Assembly: GCF_003594875.1 (NCBI RefSeq)
Contig: NZ_QZEY01000001.1
Coordinates: 434,001 to 498,000 of the forward strand
Length of the DNA stretch: 64,000 nt
From: Bailinhaonella thermotolerans
GTDB taxonomy: Bacteria > Actinomycetota > Actinomycetes > Streptosporangiales > Streptosporangiaceae
Direction: 5' to 3'
Of this stretch, positions 57,181-64,000 are shown one piece after another. The notes under the pieces are model-generated. The model made no database searches and was not told the DNA's origin. It saw only the letters and a list, made by a program, of their open reading frames with translations. The translations under genes and the position numbers were made by a program. Position 1 is the stretch's first letter; every line of letters starts with the position of its first letter.

Positions 57181-58409
57181 CCGGACTTCGCCGTCCCCCG
57201 GGAACGGCCTCGTGCGCCGCTCGGCCACCTCTGGCCCTTGGGCCGGCACCGGTCGAAGAACGCCCGTACGTCGGCGACCAGGAGGTCCGGCACCTCCATG
57301 GCGGCGAAGTGCCCTCCGCGGTCGTACTCCCGCCAGTGGACGACCATGTTGTCGCGTTCGACGAAACGCCGGACGGGCCGCGTGATGTCGCGGGGGAAGA
57401 CCGCCACGCCCGTGGGGACGGTGGACGGCTCCGGCCTGCCGAAGGACTGGGCGGCCTCGCGGTACAGACGCGCGGAGGAACCGGCGGTGCCCGTCAGCCA
57501 GTACAACATCACATTGGTGAGCAGGCGATCACGGTCGATGACGTCCTCCGGGACGCTCTCGGAGTCGGTCCATTCCTTGAACTTCTCGACGATCCAGGCG
57601 AGCTGGCCCACGGGCGAGTCGGTCAGGGCGTAGGCGAGCGTCTGCGGCCGGGTGGACTGGATCTTCATGTAGCCGGACAGCTCGTTCATGTAGTGGTCCA
57701 CCGACGCGAGCCTCGACTTCTCGTCCTCGGTCAGCGCCGCGAGCTCCGCGGGATCCCCCGAAGGGAGCGCGATGACGTTGTTCAGATGCACGCCGGCGAC
57801 CTGGCCGGCGTCGATCACGCCGAGGTCCCGGGAGATCGCCGACCCCCAGTCTCCGCCCTGCGCTCCATAGCGGCCGTACCCGAGCCGCCGCATCAGCTCC
57901 GCCCAGGCGGCGGCGACACGGCGTACGTTCCATCCCGCCTCACGGGTCGGCCCGGACAGGCCGTAGCCGGGGATCGAGGGGATCACCAGATGGAACGCCT
58001 GGGCCGGATCGCCGCCGTGGCGGCGGGGATCGGCCAGGGGGCCGATGACGTCGAGGAACTCCACGATCGAGCCGGGCCAGCCGTGGGTGAGGACGAGCGG
58101 GAGCGCGTCCGGCTCGGGGGATCGCACGTGCAGGAAGTGGATGTCGTGCCCGTCGATCCGGGTGGTGAACTGCGGGAAGGCGTTCAGCCGCGCCTCGTGG
58201 ACGCGCCAGTCGTAGCCGGTGCGCCAGTACTCGGCCAGCTCTTTGAGGTAGCCGAGCGGCACGCCGTGGGTCCAGCCGGCATCCGGCAGCTCGTCGGGCC
58301 ACCGGGTGCGGGCGAGGCGGCCGCGCAGGTCGTCCAGGTCGGCCTGGGCGACGTCGAGGGTGAACGGCGTGATCTCGAAGGTCGGGTCGGCGCCGGCGGA
58401 GGCGGTCAC
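57132..58409 (-). CDS. epoxide hydrolase (alpha/beta fold, N-terminal EHN domain)
   Basis: 425 aa. An N-terminal epoxide hydrolase domain (about 10-110; [21 protein letters not shown], part) precedes the alpha/beta core with HGWPGS (about 109-114) and the nucleophile Asp in AQGGDWGS (about 187). The catalytic His is in [11 protein letters not shown] (about 373). The family normally ends near residue 390. The last ~36 residues are Arg/Gly-rich and antisense to the nitroreductase relic, so the original stop has been lost and the gene runs on. GTG 58409 overlaps the exporter's stop. Confidence 0.85.
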   Translation of the reverse strand: MTASAGADPTFEITPFTLDVAQADLDDLRGRLARTRWPDELPDAGWTHGVPLGYLKELAEYWRTGYDWRVHEARLNAFPQFTTRIDGHDIHFLHVRSPEPDALPLVLTHGWPGSIVEFLDVIGPLADPRRHGGDPAQAFHLVIPSIPGYGLSGPTREAGWNVRRVAAAWAELMRRLGYGRYGAQGGDWGSAISRDLGVIDAGQVAGVHLNNVIALPSGDPAELAALTEDEKSRLASVDHYMNELSGYMKIQSTRPQTLAYALTDSPVGQLAWIVEKFKEWTDSESVPEDVIDRDRLLTNVMLYWLTGTAGSSARLYREAAQSFGRPEPSTVPTGVAVFPRDITRPVRRFVERDNMVVHWREYDRGGHFAAMEVPDLLVADVRAFFDRCRPKGQRWPSGARGRSRGTAKSGVGSSPPRWGRVPMAV

Positions 58410-59866
58410 TGCGAACTCCTGTCGGTCGTGGTCTCGCGGCCGGGGCCGGGAGAGCGGATCATGAAGACGATGGCGGCGAGCGCGCCCACGGCGAAGATCG
58501 CGGCCACCCGGAGGGCCGTGGACACCCCCGAGGTCAAGACCGCGGCAGGGGCGCCGGTCGCGCCGCGGGCGGCCGCGCCGTACACGGTGACCAGGATCGA
58601 CAATCCGAGGGCGCCTCCCACCTGTTGCGTGGCGTTGAGCAGGCCCGACGCCGCGCCGGAGGCGCCCGGCTCGACGGCTCCCGAGACGCCGATCACGGTC
58701 AGCGGCGTGAAGACGACGCCGGTGCCGACGCCGTACAGCAGCAGGGGGCCGAGCAGCGATGCGGCGTAGCCGCTGCCGGCCGACAGCCCGGACAGCCACA
58801 CCAGCGCCACCGCGATGAGCGTGACGCCCGCGGCCAGCGACGTCTTGTGCCCCAGTCTGGACGCCAGGTTCGCCGTGAGCGCCGCGGTGAGGAGGATCGT
58901 CACGCTGACCGGCAGGAACGCGAGCCCTGTCTCGACCGGGCCGTACGACAGGACGTTCTGCATGAAGACGGTGAGGAAGAAGAACAGGCCCATGAGCGAG
59001 CCGGTCAGCGCGAGGGCGACGAGGTAGACGCCGGCCCGGGTGGGGCCGGCGAAGAGGCTGAGCGGGGTGAGGGGGTGCGCGCTGCGGCGTTCGATGACGA
59101 CGAAGGCGATGAACAGCGCGAGCGAGACGGCGAAGCAGCCGATGACCCACCCGTCGTTCCAGCCAGTGCGCGAGACGCGGATGAAGCCGTAGACGAGCGC
59201 GACCATGCCGCAGGTGGAGGTGAGGGCGCCGCCGAGATCGAACCTGCCCTTCTGACGCGGGGACTCGTGGATGGAGAAGCGGGCGAGCAGCCCGAGGGCG
59301 AGCCCGACGGGCACGTTGACGAAGAACACCCAGCGCCAGGACGCCCACTCCGTGAGCAGGCCGCCGGCCAGCAGGCCGACCGCCGCGCCGGCTCCCGACA
59401 CGCCTCCCAGCAGGCCGAAGGCTCGGTTGCGTTCGCGTCCTTCGGTGAAGGTGGTCGTCGTGAGCGCGAGTACGGCGGGGGCGATGGCGGCGGCGCCGAG
59501 CCCCTGCGCCGCCCGCGCGAGCAGAAGCCAGCCGCTGGACTGCGCGAACCCGCCCGCGAGCGAGGACGCGGCGAACAGCGTCACGCCGATGACCAGGACG
59601 CGGCGGCGGCCGGCGACGTCGCCCACCCGCCCGCCGAGCAGCAGCAGGCCGCCGAAGGCCAGGGTGTAGGCGTTGATCACCCAGGACAGGTTCTCGGTGG
59701 ACAGGCCCAGGCCGCGCTGGAGGCTGGGCAGGGCGACGTTGACGATCGTCGCGTCGAGCACGACCATCAGCTGCGCCCCGGCGATGGCCACCAGCGCCAT
59801 GACGGGGTGACGGCGTGCGCGGGCCGTGCCGGGCGGGGCGGCCAGAGCGGATGAGGACGTGATCAA
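58406..59866 (-). CDS. MFS transporter, DHA2 drug:H+ antiporter (14-helix)
   Basis: 486 aa. Helix 1 has [20 protein letters not shown], the motif-A loop [13 protein letters not shown] and [17 protein letters not shown]. Translationally coupled to the epoxide hydrolase (GTGA at 58406-58409). TTG 59866 or ATG 59800 as start. Divergent from a TetR gene at 59979 with operator-like palindromes between, so exporter and hydrolase are probably one TetR-controlled detoxification operon for an epoxide-containing or aromatic compound. Confidence 0.9.
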   Translation of the reverse strand: MITSSSALAAPPGTARARRHPVMALVAIAGAQLMVVLDATIVNVALPSLQRGLGLSTENLSWVINAYTLAFGGLLLLGGRVGDVAGRRRVLVIGVTLFAASSLAGGFAQSSGWLLLARAAQGLGAAAIAPAVLALTTTTFTEGRERNRAFGLLGGVSGAGAAVGLLAGGLLTEWASWRWVFFVNVPVGLALGLLARFSIHESPRQKGRFDLGGALTSTCGMVALVYGFIRVSRTGWNDGWVIGCFAVSLALFIAFVVIERRSAHPLTPLSLFAGPTRAGVYLVALALTGSLMGLFFFLTVFMQNVLSYGPVETGLAFLPVSVTILLTAALTANLASRLGHKTSLAAGVTLIAVALVWLSGLSAGSGYAASLLGPLLLYGVGTGVVFTPLTVIGVSGAVEPGASGAASGLLNATQQVGGALGLSILVTVYGAAARGATGAPAAVLTSGVSTALRVAAIFAVGALAAIVFMIRSPGPGRETTTDRSSQ

Positions 59867-59938
59867 GACACGGCCATGGAGACGAAATAAGATACGGTTG
59901 CGTTCACAAGTGGAGCACAGTACGCCCCCCCCAATTAG

Positions 59939-59952
59939 GAACGCAAGCGTTC
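59939..59952. promoter_or_regulatory. TetR operator palindrome
   Basis: GAACGC-aa-GCGTTC, with a second half-matching phrase TTGCGTTCAC 40 bp upstream (about 59898-59907). Both sit between the divergent exporter and TetR starts. Confidence 0.65.
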
Positions 59953-59978
59953 ACTGCGAGGCTGACGGAAAGGCCGAC

Positions 59979-60584
59979 ATGACCCCTCAGGTTCACCGGG
60001 CCGGGAACGCGCCGCCCACCGGCCGGCGGCGCGGCACCGCGCTGGAGCAGGCGATATTCGAGGCGGTGGTCCAGCAACTGGAGACGGTCGGCTACGCGGG
60101 GCTCACGATGGAGGGGGTGGCGGCCGCGGCCCAGACGGGCAAGGCGGCGCTCTACCGCCGCTGGCCGGGCAAGGCCGAGCTCGTGGTCGACACCCTCGAC
60201 CGGCTCCTCCCCTCGCCCGAGGACCTGCCCGATCGCGGCAACGTCCGGGACGAACTCATCGAACTGCTGCGGCAGAAGGCCGCGGTGCTCAATTCCCGCG
60301 TCGGCCGGGCGGTGCAGAGCCTGCTCGCGGAGACCGAGCGCGACCTGCCGTTCGTCCGCCTCGTCCAGGAACGCGTCTTCGAGCCGCGGCTCAACGTGTT
60401 CCGGGTGATCCTGGAGCGCGGCGGCCGCCGCGGCGAGATCCGACCGGAGCCGATCAGCCCGCTCGTGGCCGACGTGGGCCCCGCGATGCTGGTGCAGCGC
60501 TTCCTCGGAGACTCCTCCCCGATACCCGACGACTTCCTGGTCGCCATCGTGGACGAGCTCATCCTGCCACTGATCAAGCGGTAG
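59979..60584 (+). CDS. TetR/AcrR family transcriptional regulator
   Basis: 201 aa from ATG 59979 (GGAAAGG upstream). HTH at about 20-65 (ALEQAIFEAVVQQLETVGYAG, part; VAAAAQTGKAALYRRWPGKAEL). The C-terminal domain is of the TetR_C_16-like class (PLVADVGPAMLVQRFLG). Controls the divergent exporter-epoxide hydrolase operon by location. Confidence 0.9.
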   Translation: MTPQVHRAGNAPPTGRRRGTALEQAIFEAVVQQLETVGYAGLTMEGVAAAAQTGKAALYRRWPGKAELVVDTLDRLLPSPEDLPDRGNVRDELIELLRQKAAVLNSRVGRAVQSLLAETERDLPFVRLVQERVFEPRLNVFRVILERGGRRGEIRPEPISPLVADVGPAMLVQRFLGDSSPIPDDFLVAIVDELILPLIKR

Positions 60585-60604
60585 GCGGACCCGCGCCGAG
60601 CCCC

Positions 60605-60915
60605 GCACCCGCCGCCCATGCCGTACGGCTGCTCGCCGGCCTCTTGCCGGTGTCAGGACTGTGCATCGGCCTGATCGTCAGCGCTGCTCCGCCCTGGCAG
60701 GCCGGGGCGGCCGCGGCCGTCGGGAGACCACCCAGGAACTGGACGCGGCCTCGGCATCGCCCTGATCGGCAGCCTGGCCGACATGGTGGACCACAGCCGT
60801 ATGACAGCCGTGTTCCCCGGCCACCTCCCCGCGGCCGCGGACGCGCTCCCGGCGGCGGCCCATGGCCTGATCCCGGCCTGTGCCGGGGCCGATGCGTGCC
60901 CGGAGGGGCGACGGG
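60605..60915 (+). pseudogene. MFS (DHA2-type) transporter fragment with frameshifts
   Basis: Reads RLLAGLLPVSGLCIGLIVSA then WQAGAAAAVG in one frame. After about 60722 a shifted frame reads LGIALIGSLADMV then RMTAVFPGHLPAAADALPA. Together these are the C-terminal two helices of a DHA2 exporter. No start, at least two frame breaks. It sits downstream of the TetR gene. Confidence 0.55.
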
Positions 60916-60924
60916 TCAGGCCGG

Positions 60925-61386
60925 TCAGTGATGGTTGTAGGTCAGTTGCGGGAGCGAGCAGGAGTCCTTGCACACGTACCATTCCAGCCGGCTCCCCTCA
61001 TCGCCGAACTTGTTCACCGTGCCCATCTCGTAGTAGTCCTTGTTGCACTTGGCCCAGCCCTGCTGATCGTCCGAGAAGCACATGCCCATGCGGTGCAATT
61101 CCCAGGTCCGGGACGAACTGTAGAGCCAGTTCCACCACTTGATGTAGACCCGTCCCGTCCCGCTGGGGTTGTAGAGCCACCAGGAGTCGCCGTACTCCCG
61201 GAAACATCCACGGACCGACCCGACGCTGGTGCAGTGCGCGTCTTGAGGCGGCGCCGAACTGCTGGACGCGTGGTCGAACGCGTCGTCGGCGGAGGCGGGG
61301 GATCCACCGAGGACCACCGCCAGCGCGAGGACTGTGGCGATGGCGATGGCGATGCCACTTCTACGGAACCGTCGGGATCGGTGCAT
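60925..61386 (-). CDS. secreted six-cysteine protein of unknown function
   Basis: 153 aa with a clear Sec signal peptide (GIAIAIATVLALAVVLGGSPASA, about 11-33). The mature ~120 residues are rich in Trp/Tyr and Gly and contain six Cys (AHC, GCF, MCF, KCN, VCK, SCS), consistent with three disulfides. Aromatic repeats (DSWWLYNPSG, IKWWNWLY) suggest a ligand- or carbohydrate-binding surface. ATG 61386. Not recognised; no neighbouring operon. Confidence 0.75.
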   Translation of the reverse strand: MHRSRRFRRSGIAIAIATVLALAVVLGGSPASADDAFDHASSSSAPPQDAHCTSVGSVRGCFREYGDSWWLYNPSGTGRVYIKWWNWLYSSSRTWELHRMGMCFSDDQQGWAKCNKDYYEMGTVNKFGDEGSRLEWYVCKDSCSLPQLTYNHH

Positions 61387-62216
61387 TGAACTCCTGTCTG
61401 ATCACCGGGTCAGGTTGAGTGTGATCGCGGGAGAAGGACAGCACAACAGCCAATCCTGTGCGTCTCCGATCACAGCGAGTTCCACGCCCGCCGCCCGATA
61501 CCCGTGCCCCCAGTCCCCCAGCAACTGCTTCTGCAAGTCACGGCACCGCCACCGCGCCTTCAGGACACTCCTACCGCGAATGCCGAGTTGAGTGGGGCGC
61601 CGTGGAGCCTTCCGGCGTGTGGGCGCTGACGACTCGCGGGCGGCCGGGGCCACACGGCCGCTCCCGGCGGACCTCCGTCAGGCTTCGCCTGGCCAGGCCA
61701 CCGGCGGCGGCCAGGCGGCGGCCGCAACGCCAGCGCCGTCAGGGGTCCCCGATGGCGAACGACCAGGAGTACGACCGCTGCTCGGCGCCTTCCGGCGTGC
61801 TGAAGACCAGCGCCGACGACAGCGCCACAGGAACCAGCCAGCAGGCGGTCAGGGCGAGCGGGATCCGGTCACGCCGCCCCCGCCCGCCCCGGCCGATCAC
61901 CAGATGATCGAGATCGACGCGCCCCTACGGCAGCGCGCATGCCCGCCCAGCGCGACGCCACCTCTCGGCCGTGCCTGTGGCGCTGACTCCGGGTCGCGCC
62001 CTGCCCGTGCCTCCGCCTCTGCACTGCGCTTTGTCCGTGGTGCCCCTCCGGGGCGCGGCCTGGCGCGACGTCGTCTCCCGACTGCGTCCCTGCGGCGTCG
62101 GTGGGCTCGGGCGGGCAGGAGGAAGGGCGAGAGGTCCGGGGTGGGTCAGGGTTCGGCCGGGGTTTTGCCGGAGGCGGGTGGGGGGTGGGGGCGCGGATAC
62201 TCGCGGGGTGATCACT
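61387..62216. other. 830-base region, mostly non-coding, with weak relics
   Basis: No confident gene. On the minus strand 61402-61570 shows a reading (RWRCRDLQKQLLGDWGHGYR, then LAVIGDAQDWLLCC) that could be a relic of a small protein but has no family. 61739-61900 holds a small membrane-anchored reading (annotated). 61901-62216 shows only GC-rich non-coding sequence and presumably the promoter of the lipoprotein gene. Confidence 0.4.
61739..61900 (-). CDS. very small membrane-anchored protein (tentative)
   Basis: 53 aa from GTG 61900 to TGA 61739-61741. Arg/Gly-rich start (GRGGRGRRDR), one hydrophobic helix (IPLALTACWLVPVALSSALV), then a polar extracellular tail (TPEGAEQRSYSWSFAIGDP). Too short for certainty and lacks a strong ribosome site, but composition and topology are gene-like. 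Confidence 0.35.
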   Translation of the reverse strand: MIGRGGRGRRDRIPLALTACWLVPVALSSALVFSTPEGAEQRSYSWSFAIGDP

Positions 62217-62918
62217 ATGACGAAGTTCCGCGGGGTTGCTGTGGTTGCCGTCGTGCTGGGGGTTGTGGCCGCCGGGTGCGGGGACGCGGGGCCGGTGCGG
62301 AGTAGGACCGAGTCGTACGAGCTCGGGGGGCAGGTGTCCGAGCTGCGCGTGCGGGCCAAGTGGGGGCGGGTGGAGATCGTGGGGCGGGACGCGCCCGGGG
62401 TGCGGGTGACCGAGACGCACCGCTGGACGACGGAGGCGCCCAAGGCCGCGCACTCCGTCAGCGAGGGCGGCTCGGTGCAGCTTACGAGCACCTGCTCGAA
62501 GGGCGCGGAGAACCGGGGCGGCAAGTGCGAGGTGGACTTCAAGGTCGAGGTGCCGCGGGGAGCGCAGGTGGACGCGTACGTCTTCGGGGGCCCCGTGGCG
62601 CTGCGAGGGCTGGGCGGGAAGATCACGGTGGAGACCGAGGCCGGGGAGGTCGAGGGCGAGGAGCTGACGGGCAAGCAGGTCAGCGCCAAGAGCGGCGCCG
62701 GGGACGTGCGGCTCGCCTTCGCCGCGATCCCCGACCGCGTCGTGGCGCGGGCCACCGCCGGGAACGGGACCGTACGGGTTCCGCGCGGGTCCTACAACGT
62801 CAAGGTCGACTCCGACGCCGGCCTGGGGAAGATCGGCGTCACCCAGGACCGGCGCTCCCCCCACACCATCGAGGTCGCCACCGGCGCGGGCGACTTCTCC
62901 ATCCAGCCCACCTCCTGA
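62217..62918 (+). CDS. DUF4097-like beta-strand-repeat lipoprotein
   Basis: 233 aa. Lipoprotein signal with lipobox VVAAGCG (Cys about 21). The mature part consists of repeating short beta strands (VSELRVRAKWGRVEIVGRD; KITVETEAGEVEGEELTG; ISAKSGAGDVRLAFA-like; TIEVATGAGDFSIQP), the right-handed beta-helix pattern of DUF4097. Exported and membrane-anchored; function unknown, often linked to envelope stress. ATG 62217; GTG 62208 is an alternative. Confidence 0.8.
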   Translation: MTKFRGVAVVAVVLGVVAAGCGDAGPVRSRTESYELGGQVSELRVRAKWGRVEIVGRDAPGVRVTETHRWTTEAPKAAHSVSEGGSVQLTSTCSKGAENRGGKCEVDFKVEVPRGAQVDAYVFGGPVALRGLGGKITVETEAGEVEGEELTGKQVSAKSGAGDVRLAFAAIPDRVVARATAGNGTVRVPRGSYNVKVDSDAGLGKIGVTQDRRSPHTIEVATGAGDFSIQPTS

Positions 62919-63129
62919 CCCCGCACCTCCGGACGGCGTCATGTACGGCGCAAGTCGCGGCTTGGGGCATGACAGGCACCCCCGACGCCCTCCCCCGACA
63001 TCGCGGACGAGGTACGGCGAGGCGCCCGGTGGTGGCGGCCTCGGAGGGGTTCCGGGGAGAATGCCGGAGTGGATCTTGTGTCCGATGCGCGGCGGCGGTG
63101 GGTGAGCGGGGCGGCTCGGGCGGGCGGCG

Positions 63130-63807
63130 ATGGCTGAGCTGATCGATCTCGTGTACACCACGGCCGGGGGCATCGTGGGGGCGGCGGTGACCACGTACCT
63201 GTCGCGCGATCATGAGCGGCGGCACCTGCGCGCCGACGTGCAGCAGCGGCTCCAGCGCGTCGCCGCCGTACGGGCCGGCGTCCACGACATCGCGCCGCGA
63301 GGGGCCGGGAACCGGCGGCGGGCCCGGCGGGCGGGCGACGGACGACTGGTCGCCGCCGACCACTTCGGGCTGTCGGTGCTGCTCGAAGACGGCACGGACG
63401 CCGAACGCGCGCTGCGCGAGGCGCTGGACGGCCTGGTCGTGAGCGCGTTGTCCGCCGGGGTGCCCCGCAGGGTCCTGGACTTCGCGGGCGGCGGTGAGGA
63501 ACAGGCGCTGCAGTGCGAGGTCGTACGCCTCATCGACGCCCGCCTCGGCGGCCTCCTGGACGAGGCGGACCTCGACGCGCTCACCGCCGCCGGCGACGAC
63601 TACCGGGAGGCGACCACCCAGCTCCTCCTCCAGACGCTCTGGCACCCCTGGCGGAGCCGGCCGCGCCTGCGCGCCCGGCTCCGCGCCCTCCGCGCACAGG
63701 CGACGGCCCTGCACGGACGCCGGCAGGCCGCCCTCGCCGTACTGGCGACACCAGAGCACACCCTCGCCCTCGGCCAGGCCCTCGCACCCAGTCCTGGTCA
63801 GGCTTGA
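63130..63807 (+). CDS. membrane-anchored protein of unknown function
   Basis: 225 aa with one N-terminal hydrophobic helix (VYTTAGGIVGAAVTTYLSRD, about 8-27), then an Arg/Ala-rich helical body (ERALREALDGLVVSALSAGV, EEQALQCEVVRLIDARLGGLL). Not recognised. GTG/ATG start at 63130. It lies downstream of the lipoprotein gene on the same strand but 211 bases away, so co-transcription is uncertain. Confidence 0.65.
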   Translation: MAELIDLVYTTAGGIVGAAVTTYLSRDHERRHLRADVQQRLQRVAAVRAGVHDIAPRGAGNRRRARRAGDGRLVAADHFGLSVLLEDGTDAERALREALDGLVVSALSAGVPRRVLDFAGGGEEQALQCEVVRLIDARLGGLLDEADLDALTAAGDDYREATTQLLLQTLWHPWRSRPRLRARLRALRAQATALHGRRQAALAVLATPEHTLALGQALAPSPGQA

Positions 63808-63922
63808 GCCGCGGGCCCCGTCCGACGCCGCGCTCGGCGCGGAGGCACCGGGCCGCCTCCGGCTCGTGTCGGGTGTGCCGCCGCCATCGTGCCGGTCGGC
63901 GCCGCGGGCCGGCCGGGCGGGG

Positions 63923-64000
63923 TCAGCAGGTCGGGCGGTACGGCAGGGCGGGGACGTGGGTGCGCCATTCGGCGGGGGTCAGGCCGCCCGCGGTGCGGCC
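63923..64000 (-). CDS. WD40-repeat protein, C-terminus (truncated at window edge)
   Basis: 26 codons read GLTPAEWRTHVPALPYRPTC then stop (TGA 63923-63925). LT-x-x-EW...PG/ALPYRP-C is the invariant last segment of actinomycete WD40-repeat proteins (often fused to NTPase or kinase domains). The gene continues beyond position 64000. Confidence 0.6.
   Translation of the reverse strand, partial: GRTAGGLTPAEWRTHVPALPYRPTC

Noticed and set aside
1-64000. Insertion sequences or transposases, tRNA genes, rRNA
   Set aside because: No DDE/recombinase motifs, terminal repeats with target duplications, or tRNA-like cloverleaf sequences were recognised.

Overview
This window is very GC-rich with strongly G/C-biased third codon positions. 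It is packed with actinomycete families: XRE regulators with DUF5753 and DUF6879 partners, PadR/TetR/HxlR/WYL regulators, PPOX-class flavoproteins, ECF sigma factors carrying SnoaL or DUF6596 tails, a mycothiol-dependent nitroreductase relic and a ROK-controlled glycan locus. The host is most likely a filamentous actinomycete (Streptosporangiales-like: Nonomuraea, Streptosporangium, Microbispora or Actinomadura type). That placement is an inference from gene content. No rRNA, tRNA, CRISPR array, transposase or replication origin was seen.

Layout. 0-9.5 kb: mixed metabolic genes (GNAT, SDR+ArsR, S24-like protein, nitrilase-fold amidase, flavin protein, saccharopine-dehydrogenase-like protein+TetR, membrane protein+esterase), interspersed with broken genes (DUF6461-like, AraC). 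9.5-15.4 kb: TetR, DHA2 exporter, SnoaL-tailed ECF sigma factor, an XRE/TPR-like regulator divergent from two small coupled proteins, and an internally deleted sirtuin. 15.5-20.2 kb: PadR-DUF1048-DUF1048 followed by a DrrAB-type ABC exporter, then a second MFS gene. 20.3-22.7 kb: a truncated SDR abutting a translationally coupled pair of a divergent DprA/SMF (SLOG) protein and a zinc-finger ComF-like phosphoribosyltransferase. 23.0-34.2 kb: a seven-gene glycan operon (GH36, two permeases, lipoprotein binding protein, PhoD phosphatase, secreted GH27, GH20) divergent from a ROK regulator; both promoters carry the same 22-bp box. 34.3-36.5 kb: an XRE(DUF5753)/DUF6879 regulatory cassette with three small proteins. 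36.8-39.7 kb: ECF sigma factor+YCII pair, RibD-like reductase, small secreted protein. 40-49.7 kb: regulator-effector pairs (TetR/SDR, HxlR/RibD-like, PadR/FAD monooxygenase), a flavin protein, DUF6000 and a ureohydrolase. 50-54 kb: an unusual polyprenyl-synthase-like protein, a lower-GC zinc-ribbon gene and PadR/DHA2 exporter. 54-60.6 kb: WYL regulator/Gfo-Idh-MocA, HxlR/DoxX, epoxide hydrolase/DHA2 exporter/TetR. 60.6-64 kb: relics, a six-cysteine secreted protein, a DUF4097 lipoprotein and the 3' end of a probable WD40 gene.

The dominant theme is many small, self-contained units in which a one-component regulator is divergent from, or co-transcribed with, an oxidoreductase, hydrolase or exporter, often with a readable palindromic operator between them. 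Gene decay is frequent (at least nine relics), as in accessory chromosome arms. The best candidates for undescribed biology are the DprA-PRTase pair, the XRE-plus-two-small-proteins unit, the DUF6879/XRE cassette with extra small proteins, and the prenyl-synthase-like protein with altered metal-binding motifs.
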